This document shows, in pieces, positions 1 to 4,961 of a stretch of DNA of 6,004 nt (positions within the stretch are counted from its first letter, which is position 1; each line of letters starts with the position of its first letter). The notes beneath the pieces were generated by a model. That model worked only from the letters and a program-made list of their open reading frames with translations, was not told the DNA's origin and searched no databases. The position numbers and the translations under genes are program-made. This DNA is from Lentimicrobiaceae bacterium (GTDB lineage Bacteria; Bacteroidota; Bacteroidia; Bacteroidales; WCHB1-69), in NCBI GenBank assembly GCA_009787675.1, contig WQSU01000164.1, positions 1 to 6,004 on the forward strand, given 5' to 3'.

Positions 1-701
1 GTAGCCAGTTTTCCTGTTATTTCAGGGGTAATCTTCAATTCATGTTTTTGTGGAAAATGGGTGTCATAAATGTCATTTTCATTCACTTGGTTTGTTCCAA
101 AAATCTTATCAAGCTCCTGCCTGCCCTCTTTTGTGTTTGCCGTACGTAACTCTATAACTCTATTTTTAAGTTTAATAAGCTCATTTAAACTATATTCGTT
201 TTTAAAATACTGGCGTGTTGCAGGATCAAACACTTGTATGAAAACATCTTGATTTTCTCTTCGAATATAAAAATATTCCCAAGGTAGCCCTTTAGCCATT
301 ACAATCCCCATCAAGTCTTTACGTTCATAATGATGAATTCCTTCTCCCATACTGGGAGGGCCAAACCATACCTCTCTTGCCGAAACCTTCGCTAACAAAA
401 GCGCTTTTCCTTCATACATGATGGGCACTCGCCAACCTTGAGGTATTAAGGTATCTCTATCAGAATTAATTACATACTCACGAACAGGTCTTCCTAATTG
501 TAATTTTTCTAACTGCTCTTTGTTATTAATGCCATATCTGTAGAACTTTTCAACAGGCTCGTTATTAAGTTTCGCAACTACCATTGCTTCAATTTTCGGC
601 GGCATTATTAATTTATTTTCTTCTATTTGGGCGTTTACGGCAGAAAGCAGAAGGCAGAAGGCAGAAAGCAGAAGGGGTATAACTTTTAATTTATTTTTCA
701 T
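1..701 (-). CDS. Secreted protein of unknown function (5' part; C-terminus outside window)
   Basis: The reading frame is open from the ATG at 701 to the window edge, 233 complete codons with no stop. I do not recognise the family. Residues 1-24 form a clear Sec signal peptide: basic MKNKLK, a hydrophobic core at residues 8-21, then VNA before Q25 as a likely signal peptidase I site. No lipobox is visible; the Cys at 16 lies inside the hydrophobic core. The mature part is mixed and polar, with aromatic-rich patches (EKFYRYG near 51-57, WEYFYIRR near 141-148) and no obvious catalytic motif or repeat. The start lies only four bases after the stop of the upstream adhesin gene, so the two are probably cotranscribed and the product may act with the adhesin at the cell surface; that is inference. 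No ribosome site is seen before the ATG. Oddity: codons 10-21 are made entirely of tandem 7-nt repeats. Confidence 0.8.
   Translation of the reverse strand, partial: MKNKLKVIPLLLSAFCLLLSAVNAQIEENKLIMPPKIEAMVVAKLNNEPVEKFYRYGINNKEQLEKLQLGRPVREYVINSDRDTLIPQGWRVPIMYEGKALLLAKVSAREVWFGPPSMGEGIHHYERKDLMGIVMAKGLPWEYFYIRRENQDVFIQVFDPATRQYFKNEYSLNELIKLKNRVIELRTANTKEGRQELDKIFGTNQVNENDIYDTHFPQKHELKITPEITGKLA
639..673 (-). repeat. Five tandem heptamers encoding the signal-peptide core
   Basis: On the coding (minus) strand there are five consecutive units TTCTGCY, in the order TTCTGCT, TTCTGCC, TTCTGCC, TTCTGCT, TTCTGCC. With one flanking C they encode residues 10-21, LLLSAFCLLLSA. Seven is not a multiple of three, so gain or loss of a unit by slippage would move the start codon out of frame with the mature protein. 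All frames of this repeat give hydrophobic residues, which suits a signal core. The repeat itself is certain; any switching role is inference. Confidence 0.9.
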
Positions 702-705
702 AGGA

Positions 706-2070
706 TTATTTCGTTTTTATTTCGTTAATTTGTTTTTGTAAATCAAGAATGTATAACGTTAGTTCTTCTACTTTTTGTATAAGTATGGCGTTCATTTCGC
801 CTAAGTTAATGCCGTTGGCTTCCACTTCTGCGGCAGAGGGTACGTTGGGCAAGTGTTTGTTGGCTTTAATAAACTGTTCTGTTTCCGGCAAGCTCATTAA
901 AGGGTAGTTATTTTCGAAGACAAAATCTGGCCAAACGTCTAAGGAAACTTCGACTTCTGTTGTTTTTACTTTGCCACCAATAAAAGCATTTCCTGTAAGA
1001 GATAGATTGCTGAAGAGTCCTTCTCCTATCTTAACATTTCCGCTTATATGAGTCTCTCCGCTTATATGAGTATCGCCTTTAATAGATACCAATCTCCCCC
1101 ACGCGAATAGTAAATCTGCAGCTGTAAAGGTTCCTGATATATGTGCGATTTTCGCACTTACAGTCTCTGCTATATCCGCGCTTTTAGCAGTCAAAGCCCC
1201 TGTAATTTTTGCGCTATTGGCAGTAAAAGCGCCATTAATTGTTGCGCTTTTAGCAGTCAAAGCCCCTGTAATATTGGCGCTTTGCGTTTTAAATGAGCCC
1301 GAAACATCTAACTTTGCCTGTGGGTTTTGGTGCCCAATAGCCACATTATCGTTACTGCCAAGAAATAACACAGAAGTTATCAATCTATCACCTCCTCTAT
1401 TGCTGGTATCTGGAATAAAATAAGAGAGTCGTTTGGAGAAATTAAGTCCATCAAGAGAGCTACCCGTATTGGTAAAACTAATTTCCCATTGATCAGGAAG
1501 ATTGGCAGTAGCTTCTCCGAAGAAAATTGATACTGAAGGATTTGTTGATGTTTTAGAAAGTAAGAGATTTCCATCTTCTATATGTAATTTATGAAGCGGA
1601 CTCGCTGTGCCAATACCAACATTACTGTTAGGCGCTATAGTCAGCCCTCCGCCAGGTCCATTAATAGAAAAATTGGCTTGCTCCTGTTGTTGAAGAATAA
1701 CCTCTTTCGTTCCCTTGAAAGATATGCTAAAGCCGTTATTTCCATTGTTTCCTGTTTCAGGGGTAGTTATTTGCAGTAATCTTCTAACCGATGAAACACT
1801 CACAAAAGGTTCGCATGAGTTTGGACCTATTTGATGATGTAAATGTAAGGTTGCTTGCGGCATTGAAAGCCCTATTCCCAAAAACGACTTGTCGTTTAGT
1901 AATCGCATTCGTTCAGTATTATTTGTTTTAAAGATTAAGGGTTGACAATCTGTTGTTCCCAAAAAATTGGAAGTGGAAGTAGTGCTATTTCCCGATAGAT
2001 TCCAATATTGCGCCTGCCCCTCAAAGATGAGTGCGCCCAGAAAAAGAATTAAAAATGTGGTTTTTTTCAT
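706..2070 (-). CDS. Secreted tail-fibre-like adhesin with chaperone-type C-terminus
   Basis: 454 residues. Residues 1-20 are a signal peptide (MKKTTF, hydrophobic core, AQ at the cleavage site). Residues 22-70 (YWNLSGNST, NFLGTTDCQPLIFKTNN, RMRLL, LGIG) match the repeat-style N-terminus common in Bacteroidota surface proteins. Short phrases of the type N-V-G-I-G-T-x-x-P-x-x-K-L-H-I recur at 150-164 and 242-255. Residues 265-319 are five 11-residue repeats (ITGALTAKSA type), followed by a HISG doublet at 335-346; together these suggest a fibrous beta-structure, perhaps trimeric. Residues 370-454 (LPETEQFIKANKHLPNVPSAAEV, then a leucine-rich probable coiled coil ending LQKQINEIKTK) resemble the endosialidase-chaperone-like tail seen in this phylum. 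The likely role is surface attachment or a structural fibre; the ligand is unknown. It is the first gene of a probable two-gene operon. No type IX sorting domain is evident at the C-terminus. Confidence 0.8.
   Translation of the reverse strand: MKKTTFLILFLGALIFEGQAQYWNLSGNSTTSTSNFLGTTDCQPLIFKTNNTERMRLLNDKSFLGIGLSMPQATLHLHHQIGPNSCEPFVSVSSVRRLLQITTPETGNNGNNGFSISFKGTKEVILQQQEQANFSINGPGGGLTIAPNSNVGIGTASPLHKLHIEDGNLLLSKTSTNPSVSIFFGEATANLPDQWEISFTNTGSSLDGLNFSKRLSYFIPDTSNRGGDRLITSVLFLGSNDNVAIGHQNPQAKLDVSGSFKTQSANITGALTAKSATINGAFTANSAKITGALTAKSADIAETVSAKIAHISGTFTAADLLFAWGRLVSIKGDTHISGETHISGNVKIGEGLFSNLSLTGNAFIGGKVKTTEVEVSLDVWPDFVFENNYPLMSLPETEQFIKANKHLPNVPSAAEVEANGINLGEMNAILIQKVEELTLYILDLQKQINEIKTK
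1114..1278 (-). repeat. DNA encoding five 11-residue repeats in the adhesin
   Basis: Codons 265-319 encode five 11-residue units: ANITGALTAKS, ATINGAFTANS, AKITGALTAKS, ADIAETVSAKI and AHISGTFTAAD. Two 29-nt stretches, 1178-1206 and 1244-1272, are identical and lie 66 nt apart (two repeat units). The last two units are diverged. The near-identity of units 1 and 3 suggests recent duplication or gene conversion of a 22-residue block. Changes by whole units would keep the frame and only alter fibre length. Confidence 0.85.
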
Positions 2071-2113
2071 AAAAAAGGTTTTTTAATTATACGTTTGGTT
2101 AAAAATTTCGGAA

Positions 2114-2121
2114 CAAAATTA
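2114..2121 (-). promoter_or_regulatory. Candidate -7 box of the adhesin operon promoter
   Basis: The minus strand reads TAATTTTG, an exact match to the Bacteroidota -7 consensus TAnnTTTG, 43 nt before the adhesin ATG. No convincing TTG sits 17-23 nt upstream, so the promoter may be weak alone and depend on an activator. The direct repeats at 2152-2190 are well placed for one. Confidence 0.5.
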
Positions 2122-2151
2122 ATATAGAACTTTAGTGAAGTATGCTATTTG

Positions 2152-2190
2152 CCGTATTTCTTTTGATAAAAAACCGTATTTTTTTTGATA
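2152..2190. promoter_or_regulatory. Two 17-nt direct repeats spaced 22 nt: candidate regulator site
   Basis: CCGTATTTCTTTTGATA (2152-2168) recurs as CCGTATTTTTTTTGATA (2174-2190) with one mismatch and a start-to-start distance of 22 nt, about two helical turns. Relative to the adhesin -7 box the copies lie about 30 and 52 nt upstream, on the same face of the helix. This geometry fits a dimeric activator binding direct repeats, as LytTR-type response regulators do; the regulator identity is inference. The AT-rich sequence makes chance similarity somewhat more likely. Confidence 0.45.
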
Positions 2191-2207
2191 TTTTGAAATG
2201 AACTCCT

Positions 2208-2316
2208 ATAGAACGCTGATGACACTGATTTAGCAGACTTTCTCTGATTTTTAATATTCTGATTTTGAATTTATTATCAGGTTTATCATGCTCAATCAGC
2301 GTTATCAGAGTTCTAT
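2208..2316. repeat. Imperfect 23-bp inverted repeat with CTGAT units
   Basis: The left arm 2208-2230 (ATAGAACGCTGAT...) pairs with the right arm 2294-2316 with 3 mismatches in 23; a 63-nt AT-rich spacer lies between. CTGAT or its complement occurs several more times inside, so it looks like an iterated extragenic palindromic element. It lies outside any gene and further from the adhesin start than the candidate regulator repeats. No transposase and no clear target duplication are seen. Function unknown. Confidence 0.75.
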
Positions 2317-2437
2317 TAAATGGTCTGATCATACAGCCTCTTTAAAACCTAATAAGTACAGTTTTTGTAATTATTTATTAAAAAACAGCTGTTTTCATCA
2401 AATTTTCTACCATGATGTATCAATTTTTGTACGGTCG

Positions 2438-2561
2438 CTTTCTTAATTTTTAGCGCTTTTTTCTTGAAAAATCACGGAGAAGCTTTTATCACTCGGGGCT
2501 TTAAAAGTGAGTTGCAGCGGGTTTAAACTGATCATACACCCATCTAAAACAGGAAGGGAAG
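2438..2561. repeat. 124-bp direct repeat, copy 1
   Basis: This matches 3702-3825 at a constant offset of 1264 nt with 5 mismatches in 124 (96%), at 2456, 2475, 2491, 2521 and 2550; four are transitions. Similarity stops sharply at both ends. On the minus strand it can be read as the end of a frame (SLPVLDGCMISLNPLQ...IFQEKSAKN, stop at 2443-2445), but there is no start codon and a stop lies shortly upstream, so it is not a gene here. It lies 36 bases beyond the hepT stop and marks the downstream edge of the accessory islet. Confidence 0.9.
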
Positions 2562-2597
2562 GGTTGAAAATTACAAACTGTTTTTTATATTATAGAT

Positions 2598-2945
2598 TTA
2601 TGTCAACTCTTCAAAAATTTTTTGTATTTTTTCTTTTAGCGGTTTCAAGTCGTTTTGGACTACATACCAAGCAAATATATCTTCTATTTGATAATACCCA
2701 TGCACTAAAATGTGTCTCATTTTAACAATAATATCCCATTCAATTTCTTGATGCTCTTTACAAAATTTTCTTGTTAGTTTATAACTTGCTTCACCTATTA
2801 TTTCAATATTTTTAATGACCGCAAATTTTAACATTTTATTTTCAATAAAATCTTCATAAGTTACATTATCCGTAAATTCAAAAATATAATCAATAGCTTG
2901 CAATATATGCTCTAATCTGCCTTTATCTCTAATCTTTTCTCTCAT
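2598..2945 (-). CDS. hepT: HEPN-domain toxin, HepT type (DUF86 family)
   Basis: 115 residues, the usual size for HepT. HEPN toxins are RNases; in the HepT/MntA family the RNase attacks RNA and the partner silences it by AMPylating a tyrosine. The catalytic motif R-x4-H-x-Y is intact as R77-HILV-H82-G-Y84, with Y84 at the position of the modified tyrosine. The family phrase AVIKNIEIIGEAS lies at 42-54, and the N-terminal helix has the typical R-L-E-H-I-L-x-A-I pattern at 10-18. It is the second gene of the pair: its ATG at 2945 lies 17 nt inside the end of the nucleotidyltransferase gene, in another frame, which implies translational coupling and makes the start credible. The DNA is visibly AT-richer than serA nearby. 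The target RNA cannot be inferred. Activity as a toxin is family knowledge, not shown here. Confidence 0.9.
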   Translation of the reverse strand: MREKIRDKGRLEHILQAIDYIFEFTDNVTYEDFIENKMLKFAVIKNIEIIGEASYKLTRKFCKEHQEIEWDIIVKMRHILVHGYYQIEDIFAWYVVQNDLKPLKEKIQKIFEELT

Positions 2946-3225
2946 AAATCAAAATTTTATCGTTGTCAATAGATTCTTTAGCAAAATCCATGATGCCTCC
3001 TTCCGATAGCATATCTATTTTTTTATGCAATAGTTTTTCTATTCTATTCATAATTCTTACGTAATCAAATAATGATACGTTAGCATTTTCATTAAAACGT
3101 ACTAATATATCTAAATCGCTTTTTCTTGTTTCTTCTCCACGTGCATAAGAACCAAATATCCACGCTTTTTCTATAGGATAGGTAGGAAAAAATGTTTTTA
3201 GTTTATCTACAATTACAGTATTCAT
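2929..3225 (-). CDS. mntA: MntA-type minimal nucleotidyltransferase antitoxin
   Basis: 98 residues from the chosen start. This is a minimal DNA polymerase-beta-fold nucleotidyltransferase. The active-site motif GS-x10-D-x-D is exact: G25 S26, then YARGEETRKS, then D37-L-D39; a third acid is probably D71 in KKIDML. In characterised HepT/MntA pairs this enzyme uses ATP to AMPylate the toxin's tyrosine, and acts as the antitoxin. The frame stays open upstream to another ATG at 3288, but I prefer the ATG at 3225 because a good -7 box (3244-3251) lies between the two, the extra 21 residues (MKLLANLESKKS...) are not family-like, and 98 residues is a normal length. It is promoter-proximal to hepT and overlaps it by 17 nt. 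The antitoxin-first order fits the need for early neutralisation. Confidence 0.9.
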   Translation of the reverse strand: MNTVIVDKLKTFFPTYPIEKAWIFGSYARGEETRKSDLDILVRFNENANVSLFDYVRIMNRIEKLLHKKIDMLSEGGIMDFAKESIDNDKILIYERKD

Positions 3226-3243
3226 TATAATAATAAAATTTCG

Positions 3244-3251
3244 CAAAAATA
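3244..3251 (-). promoter_or_regulatory. Candidate -7 box of the mntA-hepT promoter
   Basis: The minus strand reads TATTTTTG, an exact TAnnTTTG match, 18 nt before the ATG at 3225. Transcription would start about 10-12 nt before that ATG, giving a very short leader. The -33 element is not clear: the nearest TTG is 25 nt upstream, longer than usual, and TTT occurs at 17 nt. The site lies inside the longer version of the frame, so it supports the internal start. Confidence 0.5.
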
Positions 3252-3365
3252 CACTTTTCTTACTTTCTAAATTTGCCAATAATTTCAAGGTTCAGAAAAA
3301 GTTTGAGGCGCTATTTTTTACTGTCTTATTAATAAAATAAGATAAATTCGGATTATGCAAAATAA

Positions 3366-3569
3366 TTAACCGCAAGGGACGCAAAGAGTTTACGCAAAGT
3401 ACGCAAAGAATTTATTGTAAAATGTTATAATTGATTTATATACTTTTATTCCTAAATCAAATACAATTTTTGATAATTCATTCTCTGTCATAGAATTAAA
3501 GTTAATATTGATACCTCTGAATAATTCTTTGCGTTCTTTGCGTAAACTCTTTGCGTTCTTTGCGGTTAA
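3366..3569 (-). mobile_element. 204-bp mini-element with 47-bp terminal inverted repeats, derived from a GxxExxY unit
   Basis: The left arm 3366-3412 and right arm 3523-3569 are inverted copies with 3 mismatches in 47. Each starts TTAACCGCAA and is built of repeated ACGCAAAG-type units around GAGTTTACGCAAAG. The 110-nt interior contains the first 20 codons of a GxxExxY gene and then passes directly into the left arm, so nearly all of the gene is missing. CGCAAAG-type repeats next to GxxExxY genes are, as I recall, common in Bacteroidota. No transposase and no convincing target duplication are present, so how it moves is unknown. Transcribed from either side it would form a long stem. Confidence 0.75.
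3390..3491 (-). pseudogene. N-terminal fragment of a GxxExxY (PDDEXK-like) protein
   Basis: From the ATG at 3491 the minus strand reads MTENELSKIVFDLGIKVYKS (to 3432), which I recognise as the start of GxxExxY family proteins, a small PDDEXK-nuclease-like group. In intact members the naming motif follows within a few residues (LGPGLLESVYE or similar). Here the frame changes to unrelated IITFYNKFFAYFA and stops at 3390, inside the left repeat arm. About 100 further residues expected for the family are gone, so it cannot be functional. The boundary at codon 20 is a deletion joint, not a frameshift. Confidence 0.75.
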
Positions 3570-3898
3570 GAAAACGAAACTTTTTGAAAAACCGTATTTA
3601 AGTTAAAAAAATGGATAGCCCTTTGTTAGATGCTTTTTCTCCAATAGTTTCATAAAACATTATTTGAATAGCACCTCAAACTTTTTCTTAACCAATTTCG
3701 ACTTTCTTAATTTTTAGCGTTTTTTTCTTGAAAAATCATGGAGAAGCTTTTATCGCTCGGGGCTTTAAAAGTGAGTTGCAGCGGTTTTAAACTGATCATA
3801 CACCCATCTAAAATAGGAAGGGAAGAAACCATAAGCATTTGGGAAAGATATGCGGCAGCAATAAAGTGGTACTGCAAATCATGAGAGATTTTAATCAA
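3570..3898. other. Gene-free stretch between the mini-element and serA
   Basis: It contains the right arm of the outer inverted repeat (3667-3693), copy 2 of the 124-bp repeat (3702-3825) and 73 bases up to the serA stop. In the serA frame, codons after the TAA at 3899-3901 remain open for 63 residues to a stop at 3707-3709, starting with TTG; this is not a convincing gene. I see no strong terminator hairpin after serA. Confidence 0.6.
3702..3825. repeat. 124-bp direct repeat, copy 2
   Basis: This is the partner of 2438-2561 (96% identical, same orientation, 1264 nt offset). It lies 73 nt beyond the serA stop and borders the accessory islet on the serA side. Read on the minus strand it gives SLPILDGCMISLKPLQ...IFQEKNAKN with a stop at 3707-3709. 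Compared with copy 1, four of the five base differences change the amino acid, which argues against selection for a protein. Origin unknown: duplicated intergenic DNA, the end of a lost gene, or a dispersed repeat family. Confidence 0.9.
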
Positions 3899-4819
3899 TT
3901 ATTTATTTACTTGGAAAGTAGTGTCGCCCGTCTTTAAAAATTTAACAATTTGATTGGCGGAGGCTAATCCGGCGTTGATGTTGGCTTCGGCAGTTTCAGC
4001 GCCTATTTTCTTAGGTGTTGCAAAAATACGTGCGCCAAATTTCTCAACTAATTCTGCATGGTTACCGGCAGCAACATCGGTAGCATACTTCAAGTCTTCT
4101 CTTTCTGTCAATACTTTAACCAATTCTTCTTCATGAATTACCTCTTTGCGGGCGGTGTTAATTAAAGCGCCTTTTTTCGGCATTTTTGACAACAGATCAT
4201 ATCCAATTGATTTTTTAGTTTGCTCATTAGCAGGAATATGTAATGATACATAGTGGCATTTGGAATATAATTCTTCCGCAGTGCTGCAAACTACAATGCC
4301 TTCGGCTTCCATATCTTCTTTTTTAACAAATGGGTCGAAAGCATACACTTTCATTCCAAATCCTTTAGCAATTTTAGCTACCAATTTTCCCACATTTCCA
4401 TACGCATGGATGCCCAAATTTTTGCCGAGCAGTTCGCTGCCCGTGCCCGGGGTGAATTGGTTGCGCGCCATGAATACCATCATGCCCAGCGCCAATTCGG
4501 CTACAGCATTAGAGTTTTGCCCCGGAGTGTTCATTGCTACAATGTTTTTGGCAGTGCAAGCAGGCAGGTCAAGGTTGTCGTAACCGGCGCCGGCGCGTAC
4601 CACAATTTTCAACTTTTGGGCAGCATCCACTACTTCTTTGGTTACTTTGTCGGAACGAACAATCAGTGCATCAGCATCGGCAACGGCTTTGTACAAGTCG
4701 TTAACGTCAGTGTAGTTTTCTAACAATGCCAATTCAAATCCGGCATTTTCCACAATTTGTCTAATACCTTCAACAGCCACTTTGGCAAAAGGTTTCTCGG
4801 TAGCAACTAAAATTTTCAT
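3899..4819 (-). CDS. serA: D-3-phosphoglycerate dehydrogenase, short Bacteroidota form
   Basis: 306 residues. It catalyses the NAD-dependent oxidation of 3-phosphoglycerate to 3-phosphohydroxypyruvate, the first step of phosphorylated serine synthesis, in the cytoplasm. Visible family marks: VVRAGAGYDN (73-82, substrate loop), NTPGQNSNAVAELALG (97-112), the NAD-binding loop IHAYGNVGKLVAK (137-149, with Ala where the first Gly of GxGxxG usually lies), AFD (160-162, ribose-binding acid), SLHIP (192-196), and NTARKEVI (221-228, with catalytic Arg224). Where most D-2-hydroxyacid dehydrogenases have the catalytic His in PHIGA, this one has TPKKIGAETAEAN (268-280). I recall the same Lys form in Bacteroides SerA, so it is likely a clade feature rather than damage. 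There is no ACT or other regulatory domain, so no ACT-mediated serine feedback. No serC neighbour is present in the window. Another 2-hydroxyacid specificity is possible but less likely. Confidence 0.9.
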   Translation of the reverse strand: MKILVATEKPFAKVAVEGIRQIVENAGFELALLENYTDVNDLYKAVADADALIVRSDKVTKEVVDAAQKLKIVVRAGAGYDNLDLPACTAKNIVAMNTPGQNSNAVAELALGMMVFMARNQFTPGTGSELLGKNLGIHAYGNVGKLVAKIAKGFGMKVYAFDPFVKKEDMEAEGIVVCSTAEELYSKCHYVSLHIPANEQTKKSIGYDLLSKMPKKGALINTARKEVIHEEELVKVLTEREDLKYATDVAAGNHAELVEKFGARIFATPKKIGAETAEANINAGLASANQIVKFLKTGDTTFQVNK

Positions 4820-4961
4820 AATAAATATATTAGGGGTTAATAATTTGGGCGCAAATGTATAATATTTTTCTAATTCAATTCTTCTCAGAAATCTTTATTC
4901 CATTCATTTTTTTCATATAATTTGCATTCTCAATTTTAAACATGTTAACTTATTTAATGAT
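4820..4961. other. Divergent promoter region between serA and the beta-CASP nuclease gene
   Basis: 142 bases of AT-rich DNA between divergent starts. The serA side has a clear -7 box. On the nuclease side the best candidate is ATAATTTG at 4917-4924, one step off the consensus and without a TTG upstream, so that promoter is not resolved. No shared operator is obvious. Confidence 0.5.
4852..4859 (-). promoter_or_regulatory. Candidate -7 box of the serA promoter
   Basis: The minus strand reads TACATTTG, an exact TAnnTTTG match, 32 nt before the serA ATG. A TTG lies upstream at 4876-4878 with a 16-nt gap, slightly shorter than the common 17-23. The predicted leader is about 25 nt and holds no riboswitch-like structure. 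Confidence 0.55.

Larger units (their letters stand above)
2071..2597. other. Intergenic region between hepT and the adhesin gene, rich in repeats
   Basis: I see no gene in these 527 bases. From the adhesin side it holds a -7 box (2114-2121), paired 22-nt direct repeats (2152-2190), an imperfect inverted repeat (2208-2316), a perfect 14-bp palindrome AAAACAGCTGTTTT (2382-2395, no loop, so more like a protein site than a terminator) and copy 1 of the 124-bp repeat (2438-2561). Short frames here are not credible proteins. I found no clear hairpin plus U-tract terminator after the hepT stop. Confidence 0.7.
3289..3693. repeat. Outer 27-bp inverted repeat enclosing the mini-element
   Basis: The left arm 3289-3315 and right arm 3667-3693 are inverted copies with 2 mismatches in 27 (shared core AGAAAAAGTTTGAGG). 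The arms are 351 nt apart and enclose the GxxExxY-derived mini-element asymmetrically. The left arm lies just beyond the mntA promoter region and the right arm ends 8 nt before copy 2 of the 124-bp repeat. The inner flanks 3316-3365 and 3570-3666 show no gene. It could be the ends of an older insertion into which the mini-element later landed; this is inference. Confidence 0.75.

Noticed and set aside
70..252. 60-residue plus-strand frame inside the secreted-protein gene
   Set aside because: It lies opposite the long minus-strand frame, which has a signal peptide and is open through the whole stretch; the plus frame has no recognisable features.
1217..1423. 68-residue plus-strand frame (MAVKAPLIVALLAVKAP...) with hydrophobic repeats
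   Set aside because: It is the antisense image of the adhesin's 11-residue repeats; the repetition comes from that gene.
2132..2332. 66-residue minus-strand frame upstream of the adhesin
   Set aside because: It runs through the direct repeats and the inverted repeat, has low-complexity composition and would overlap the promoter.
2507..2725. 72-residue plus-strand frame
   Set aside because: It crosses from the 124-bp repeat into the antisense of hepT, whose motifs are intact.
3371..3410. CGCAAAG units considered as a CRISPR array
   Set aside because: The units are short, directly adjacent and part of a 47-bp inverted repeat; there are no spacers of regular length and no cas genes.
3841..3890. 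GCAG/CTGC pairing after serA as a terminator
   Set aside because: Only four base pairs with a long loop and no U-tract.
4260..4723. Two overlapping plus-strand frames of about 105 residues
   Set aside because: Both lie opposite serA, which is complete and well recognised.
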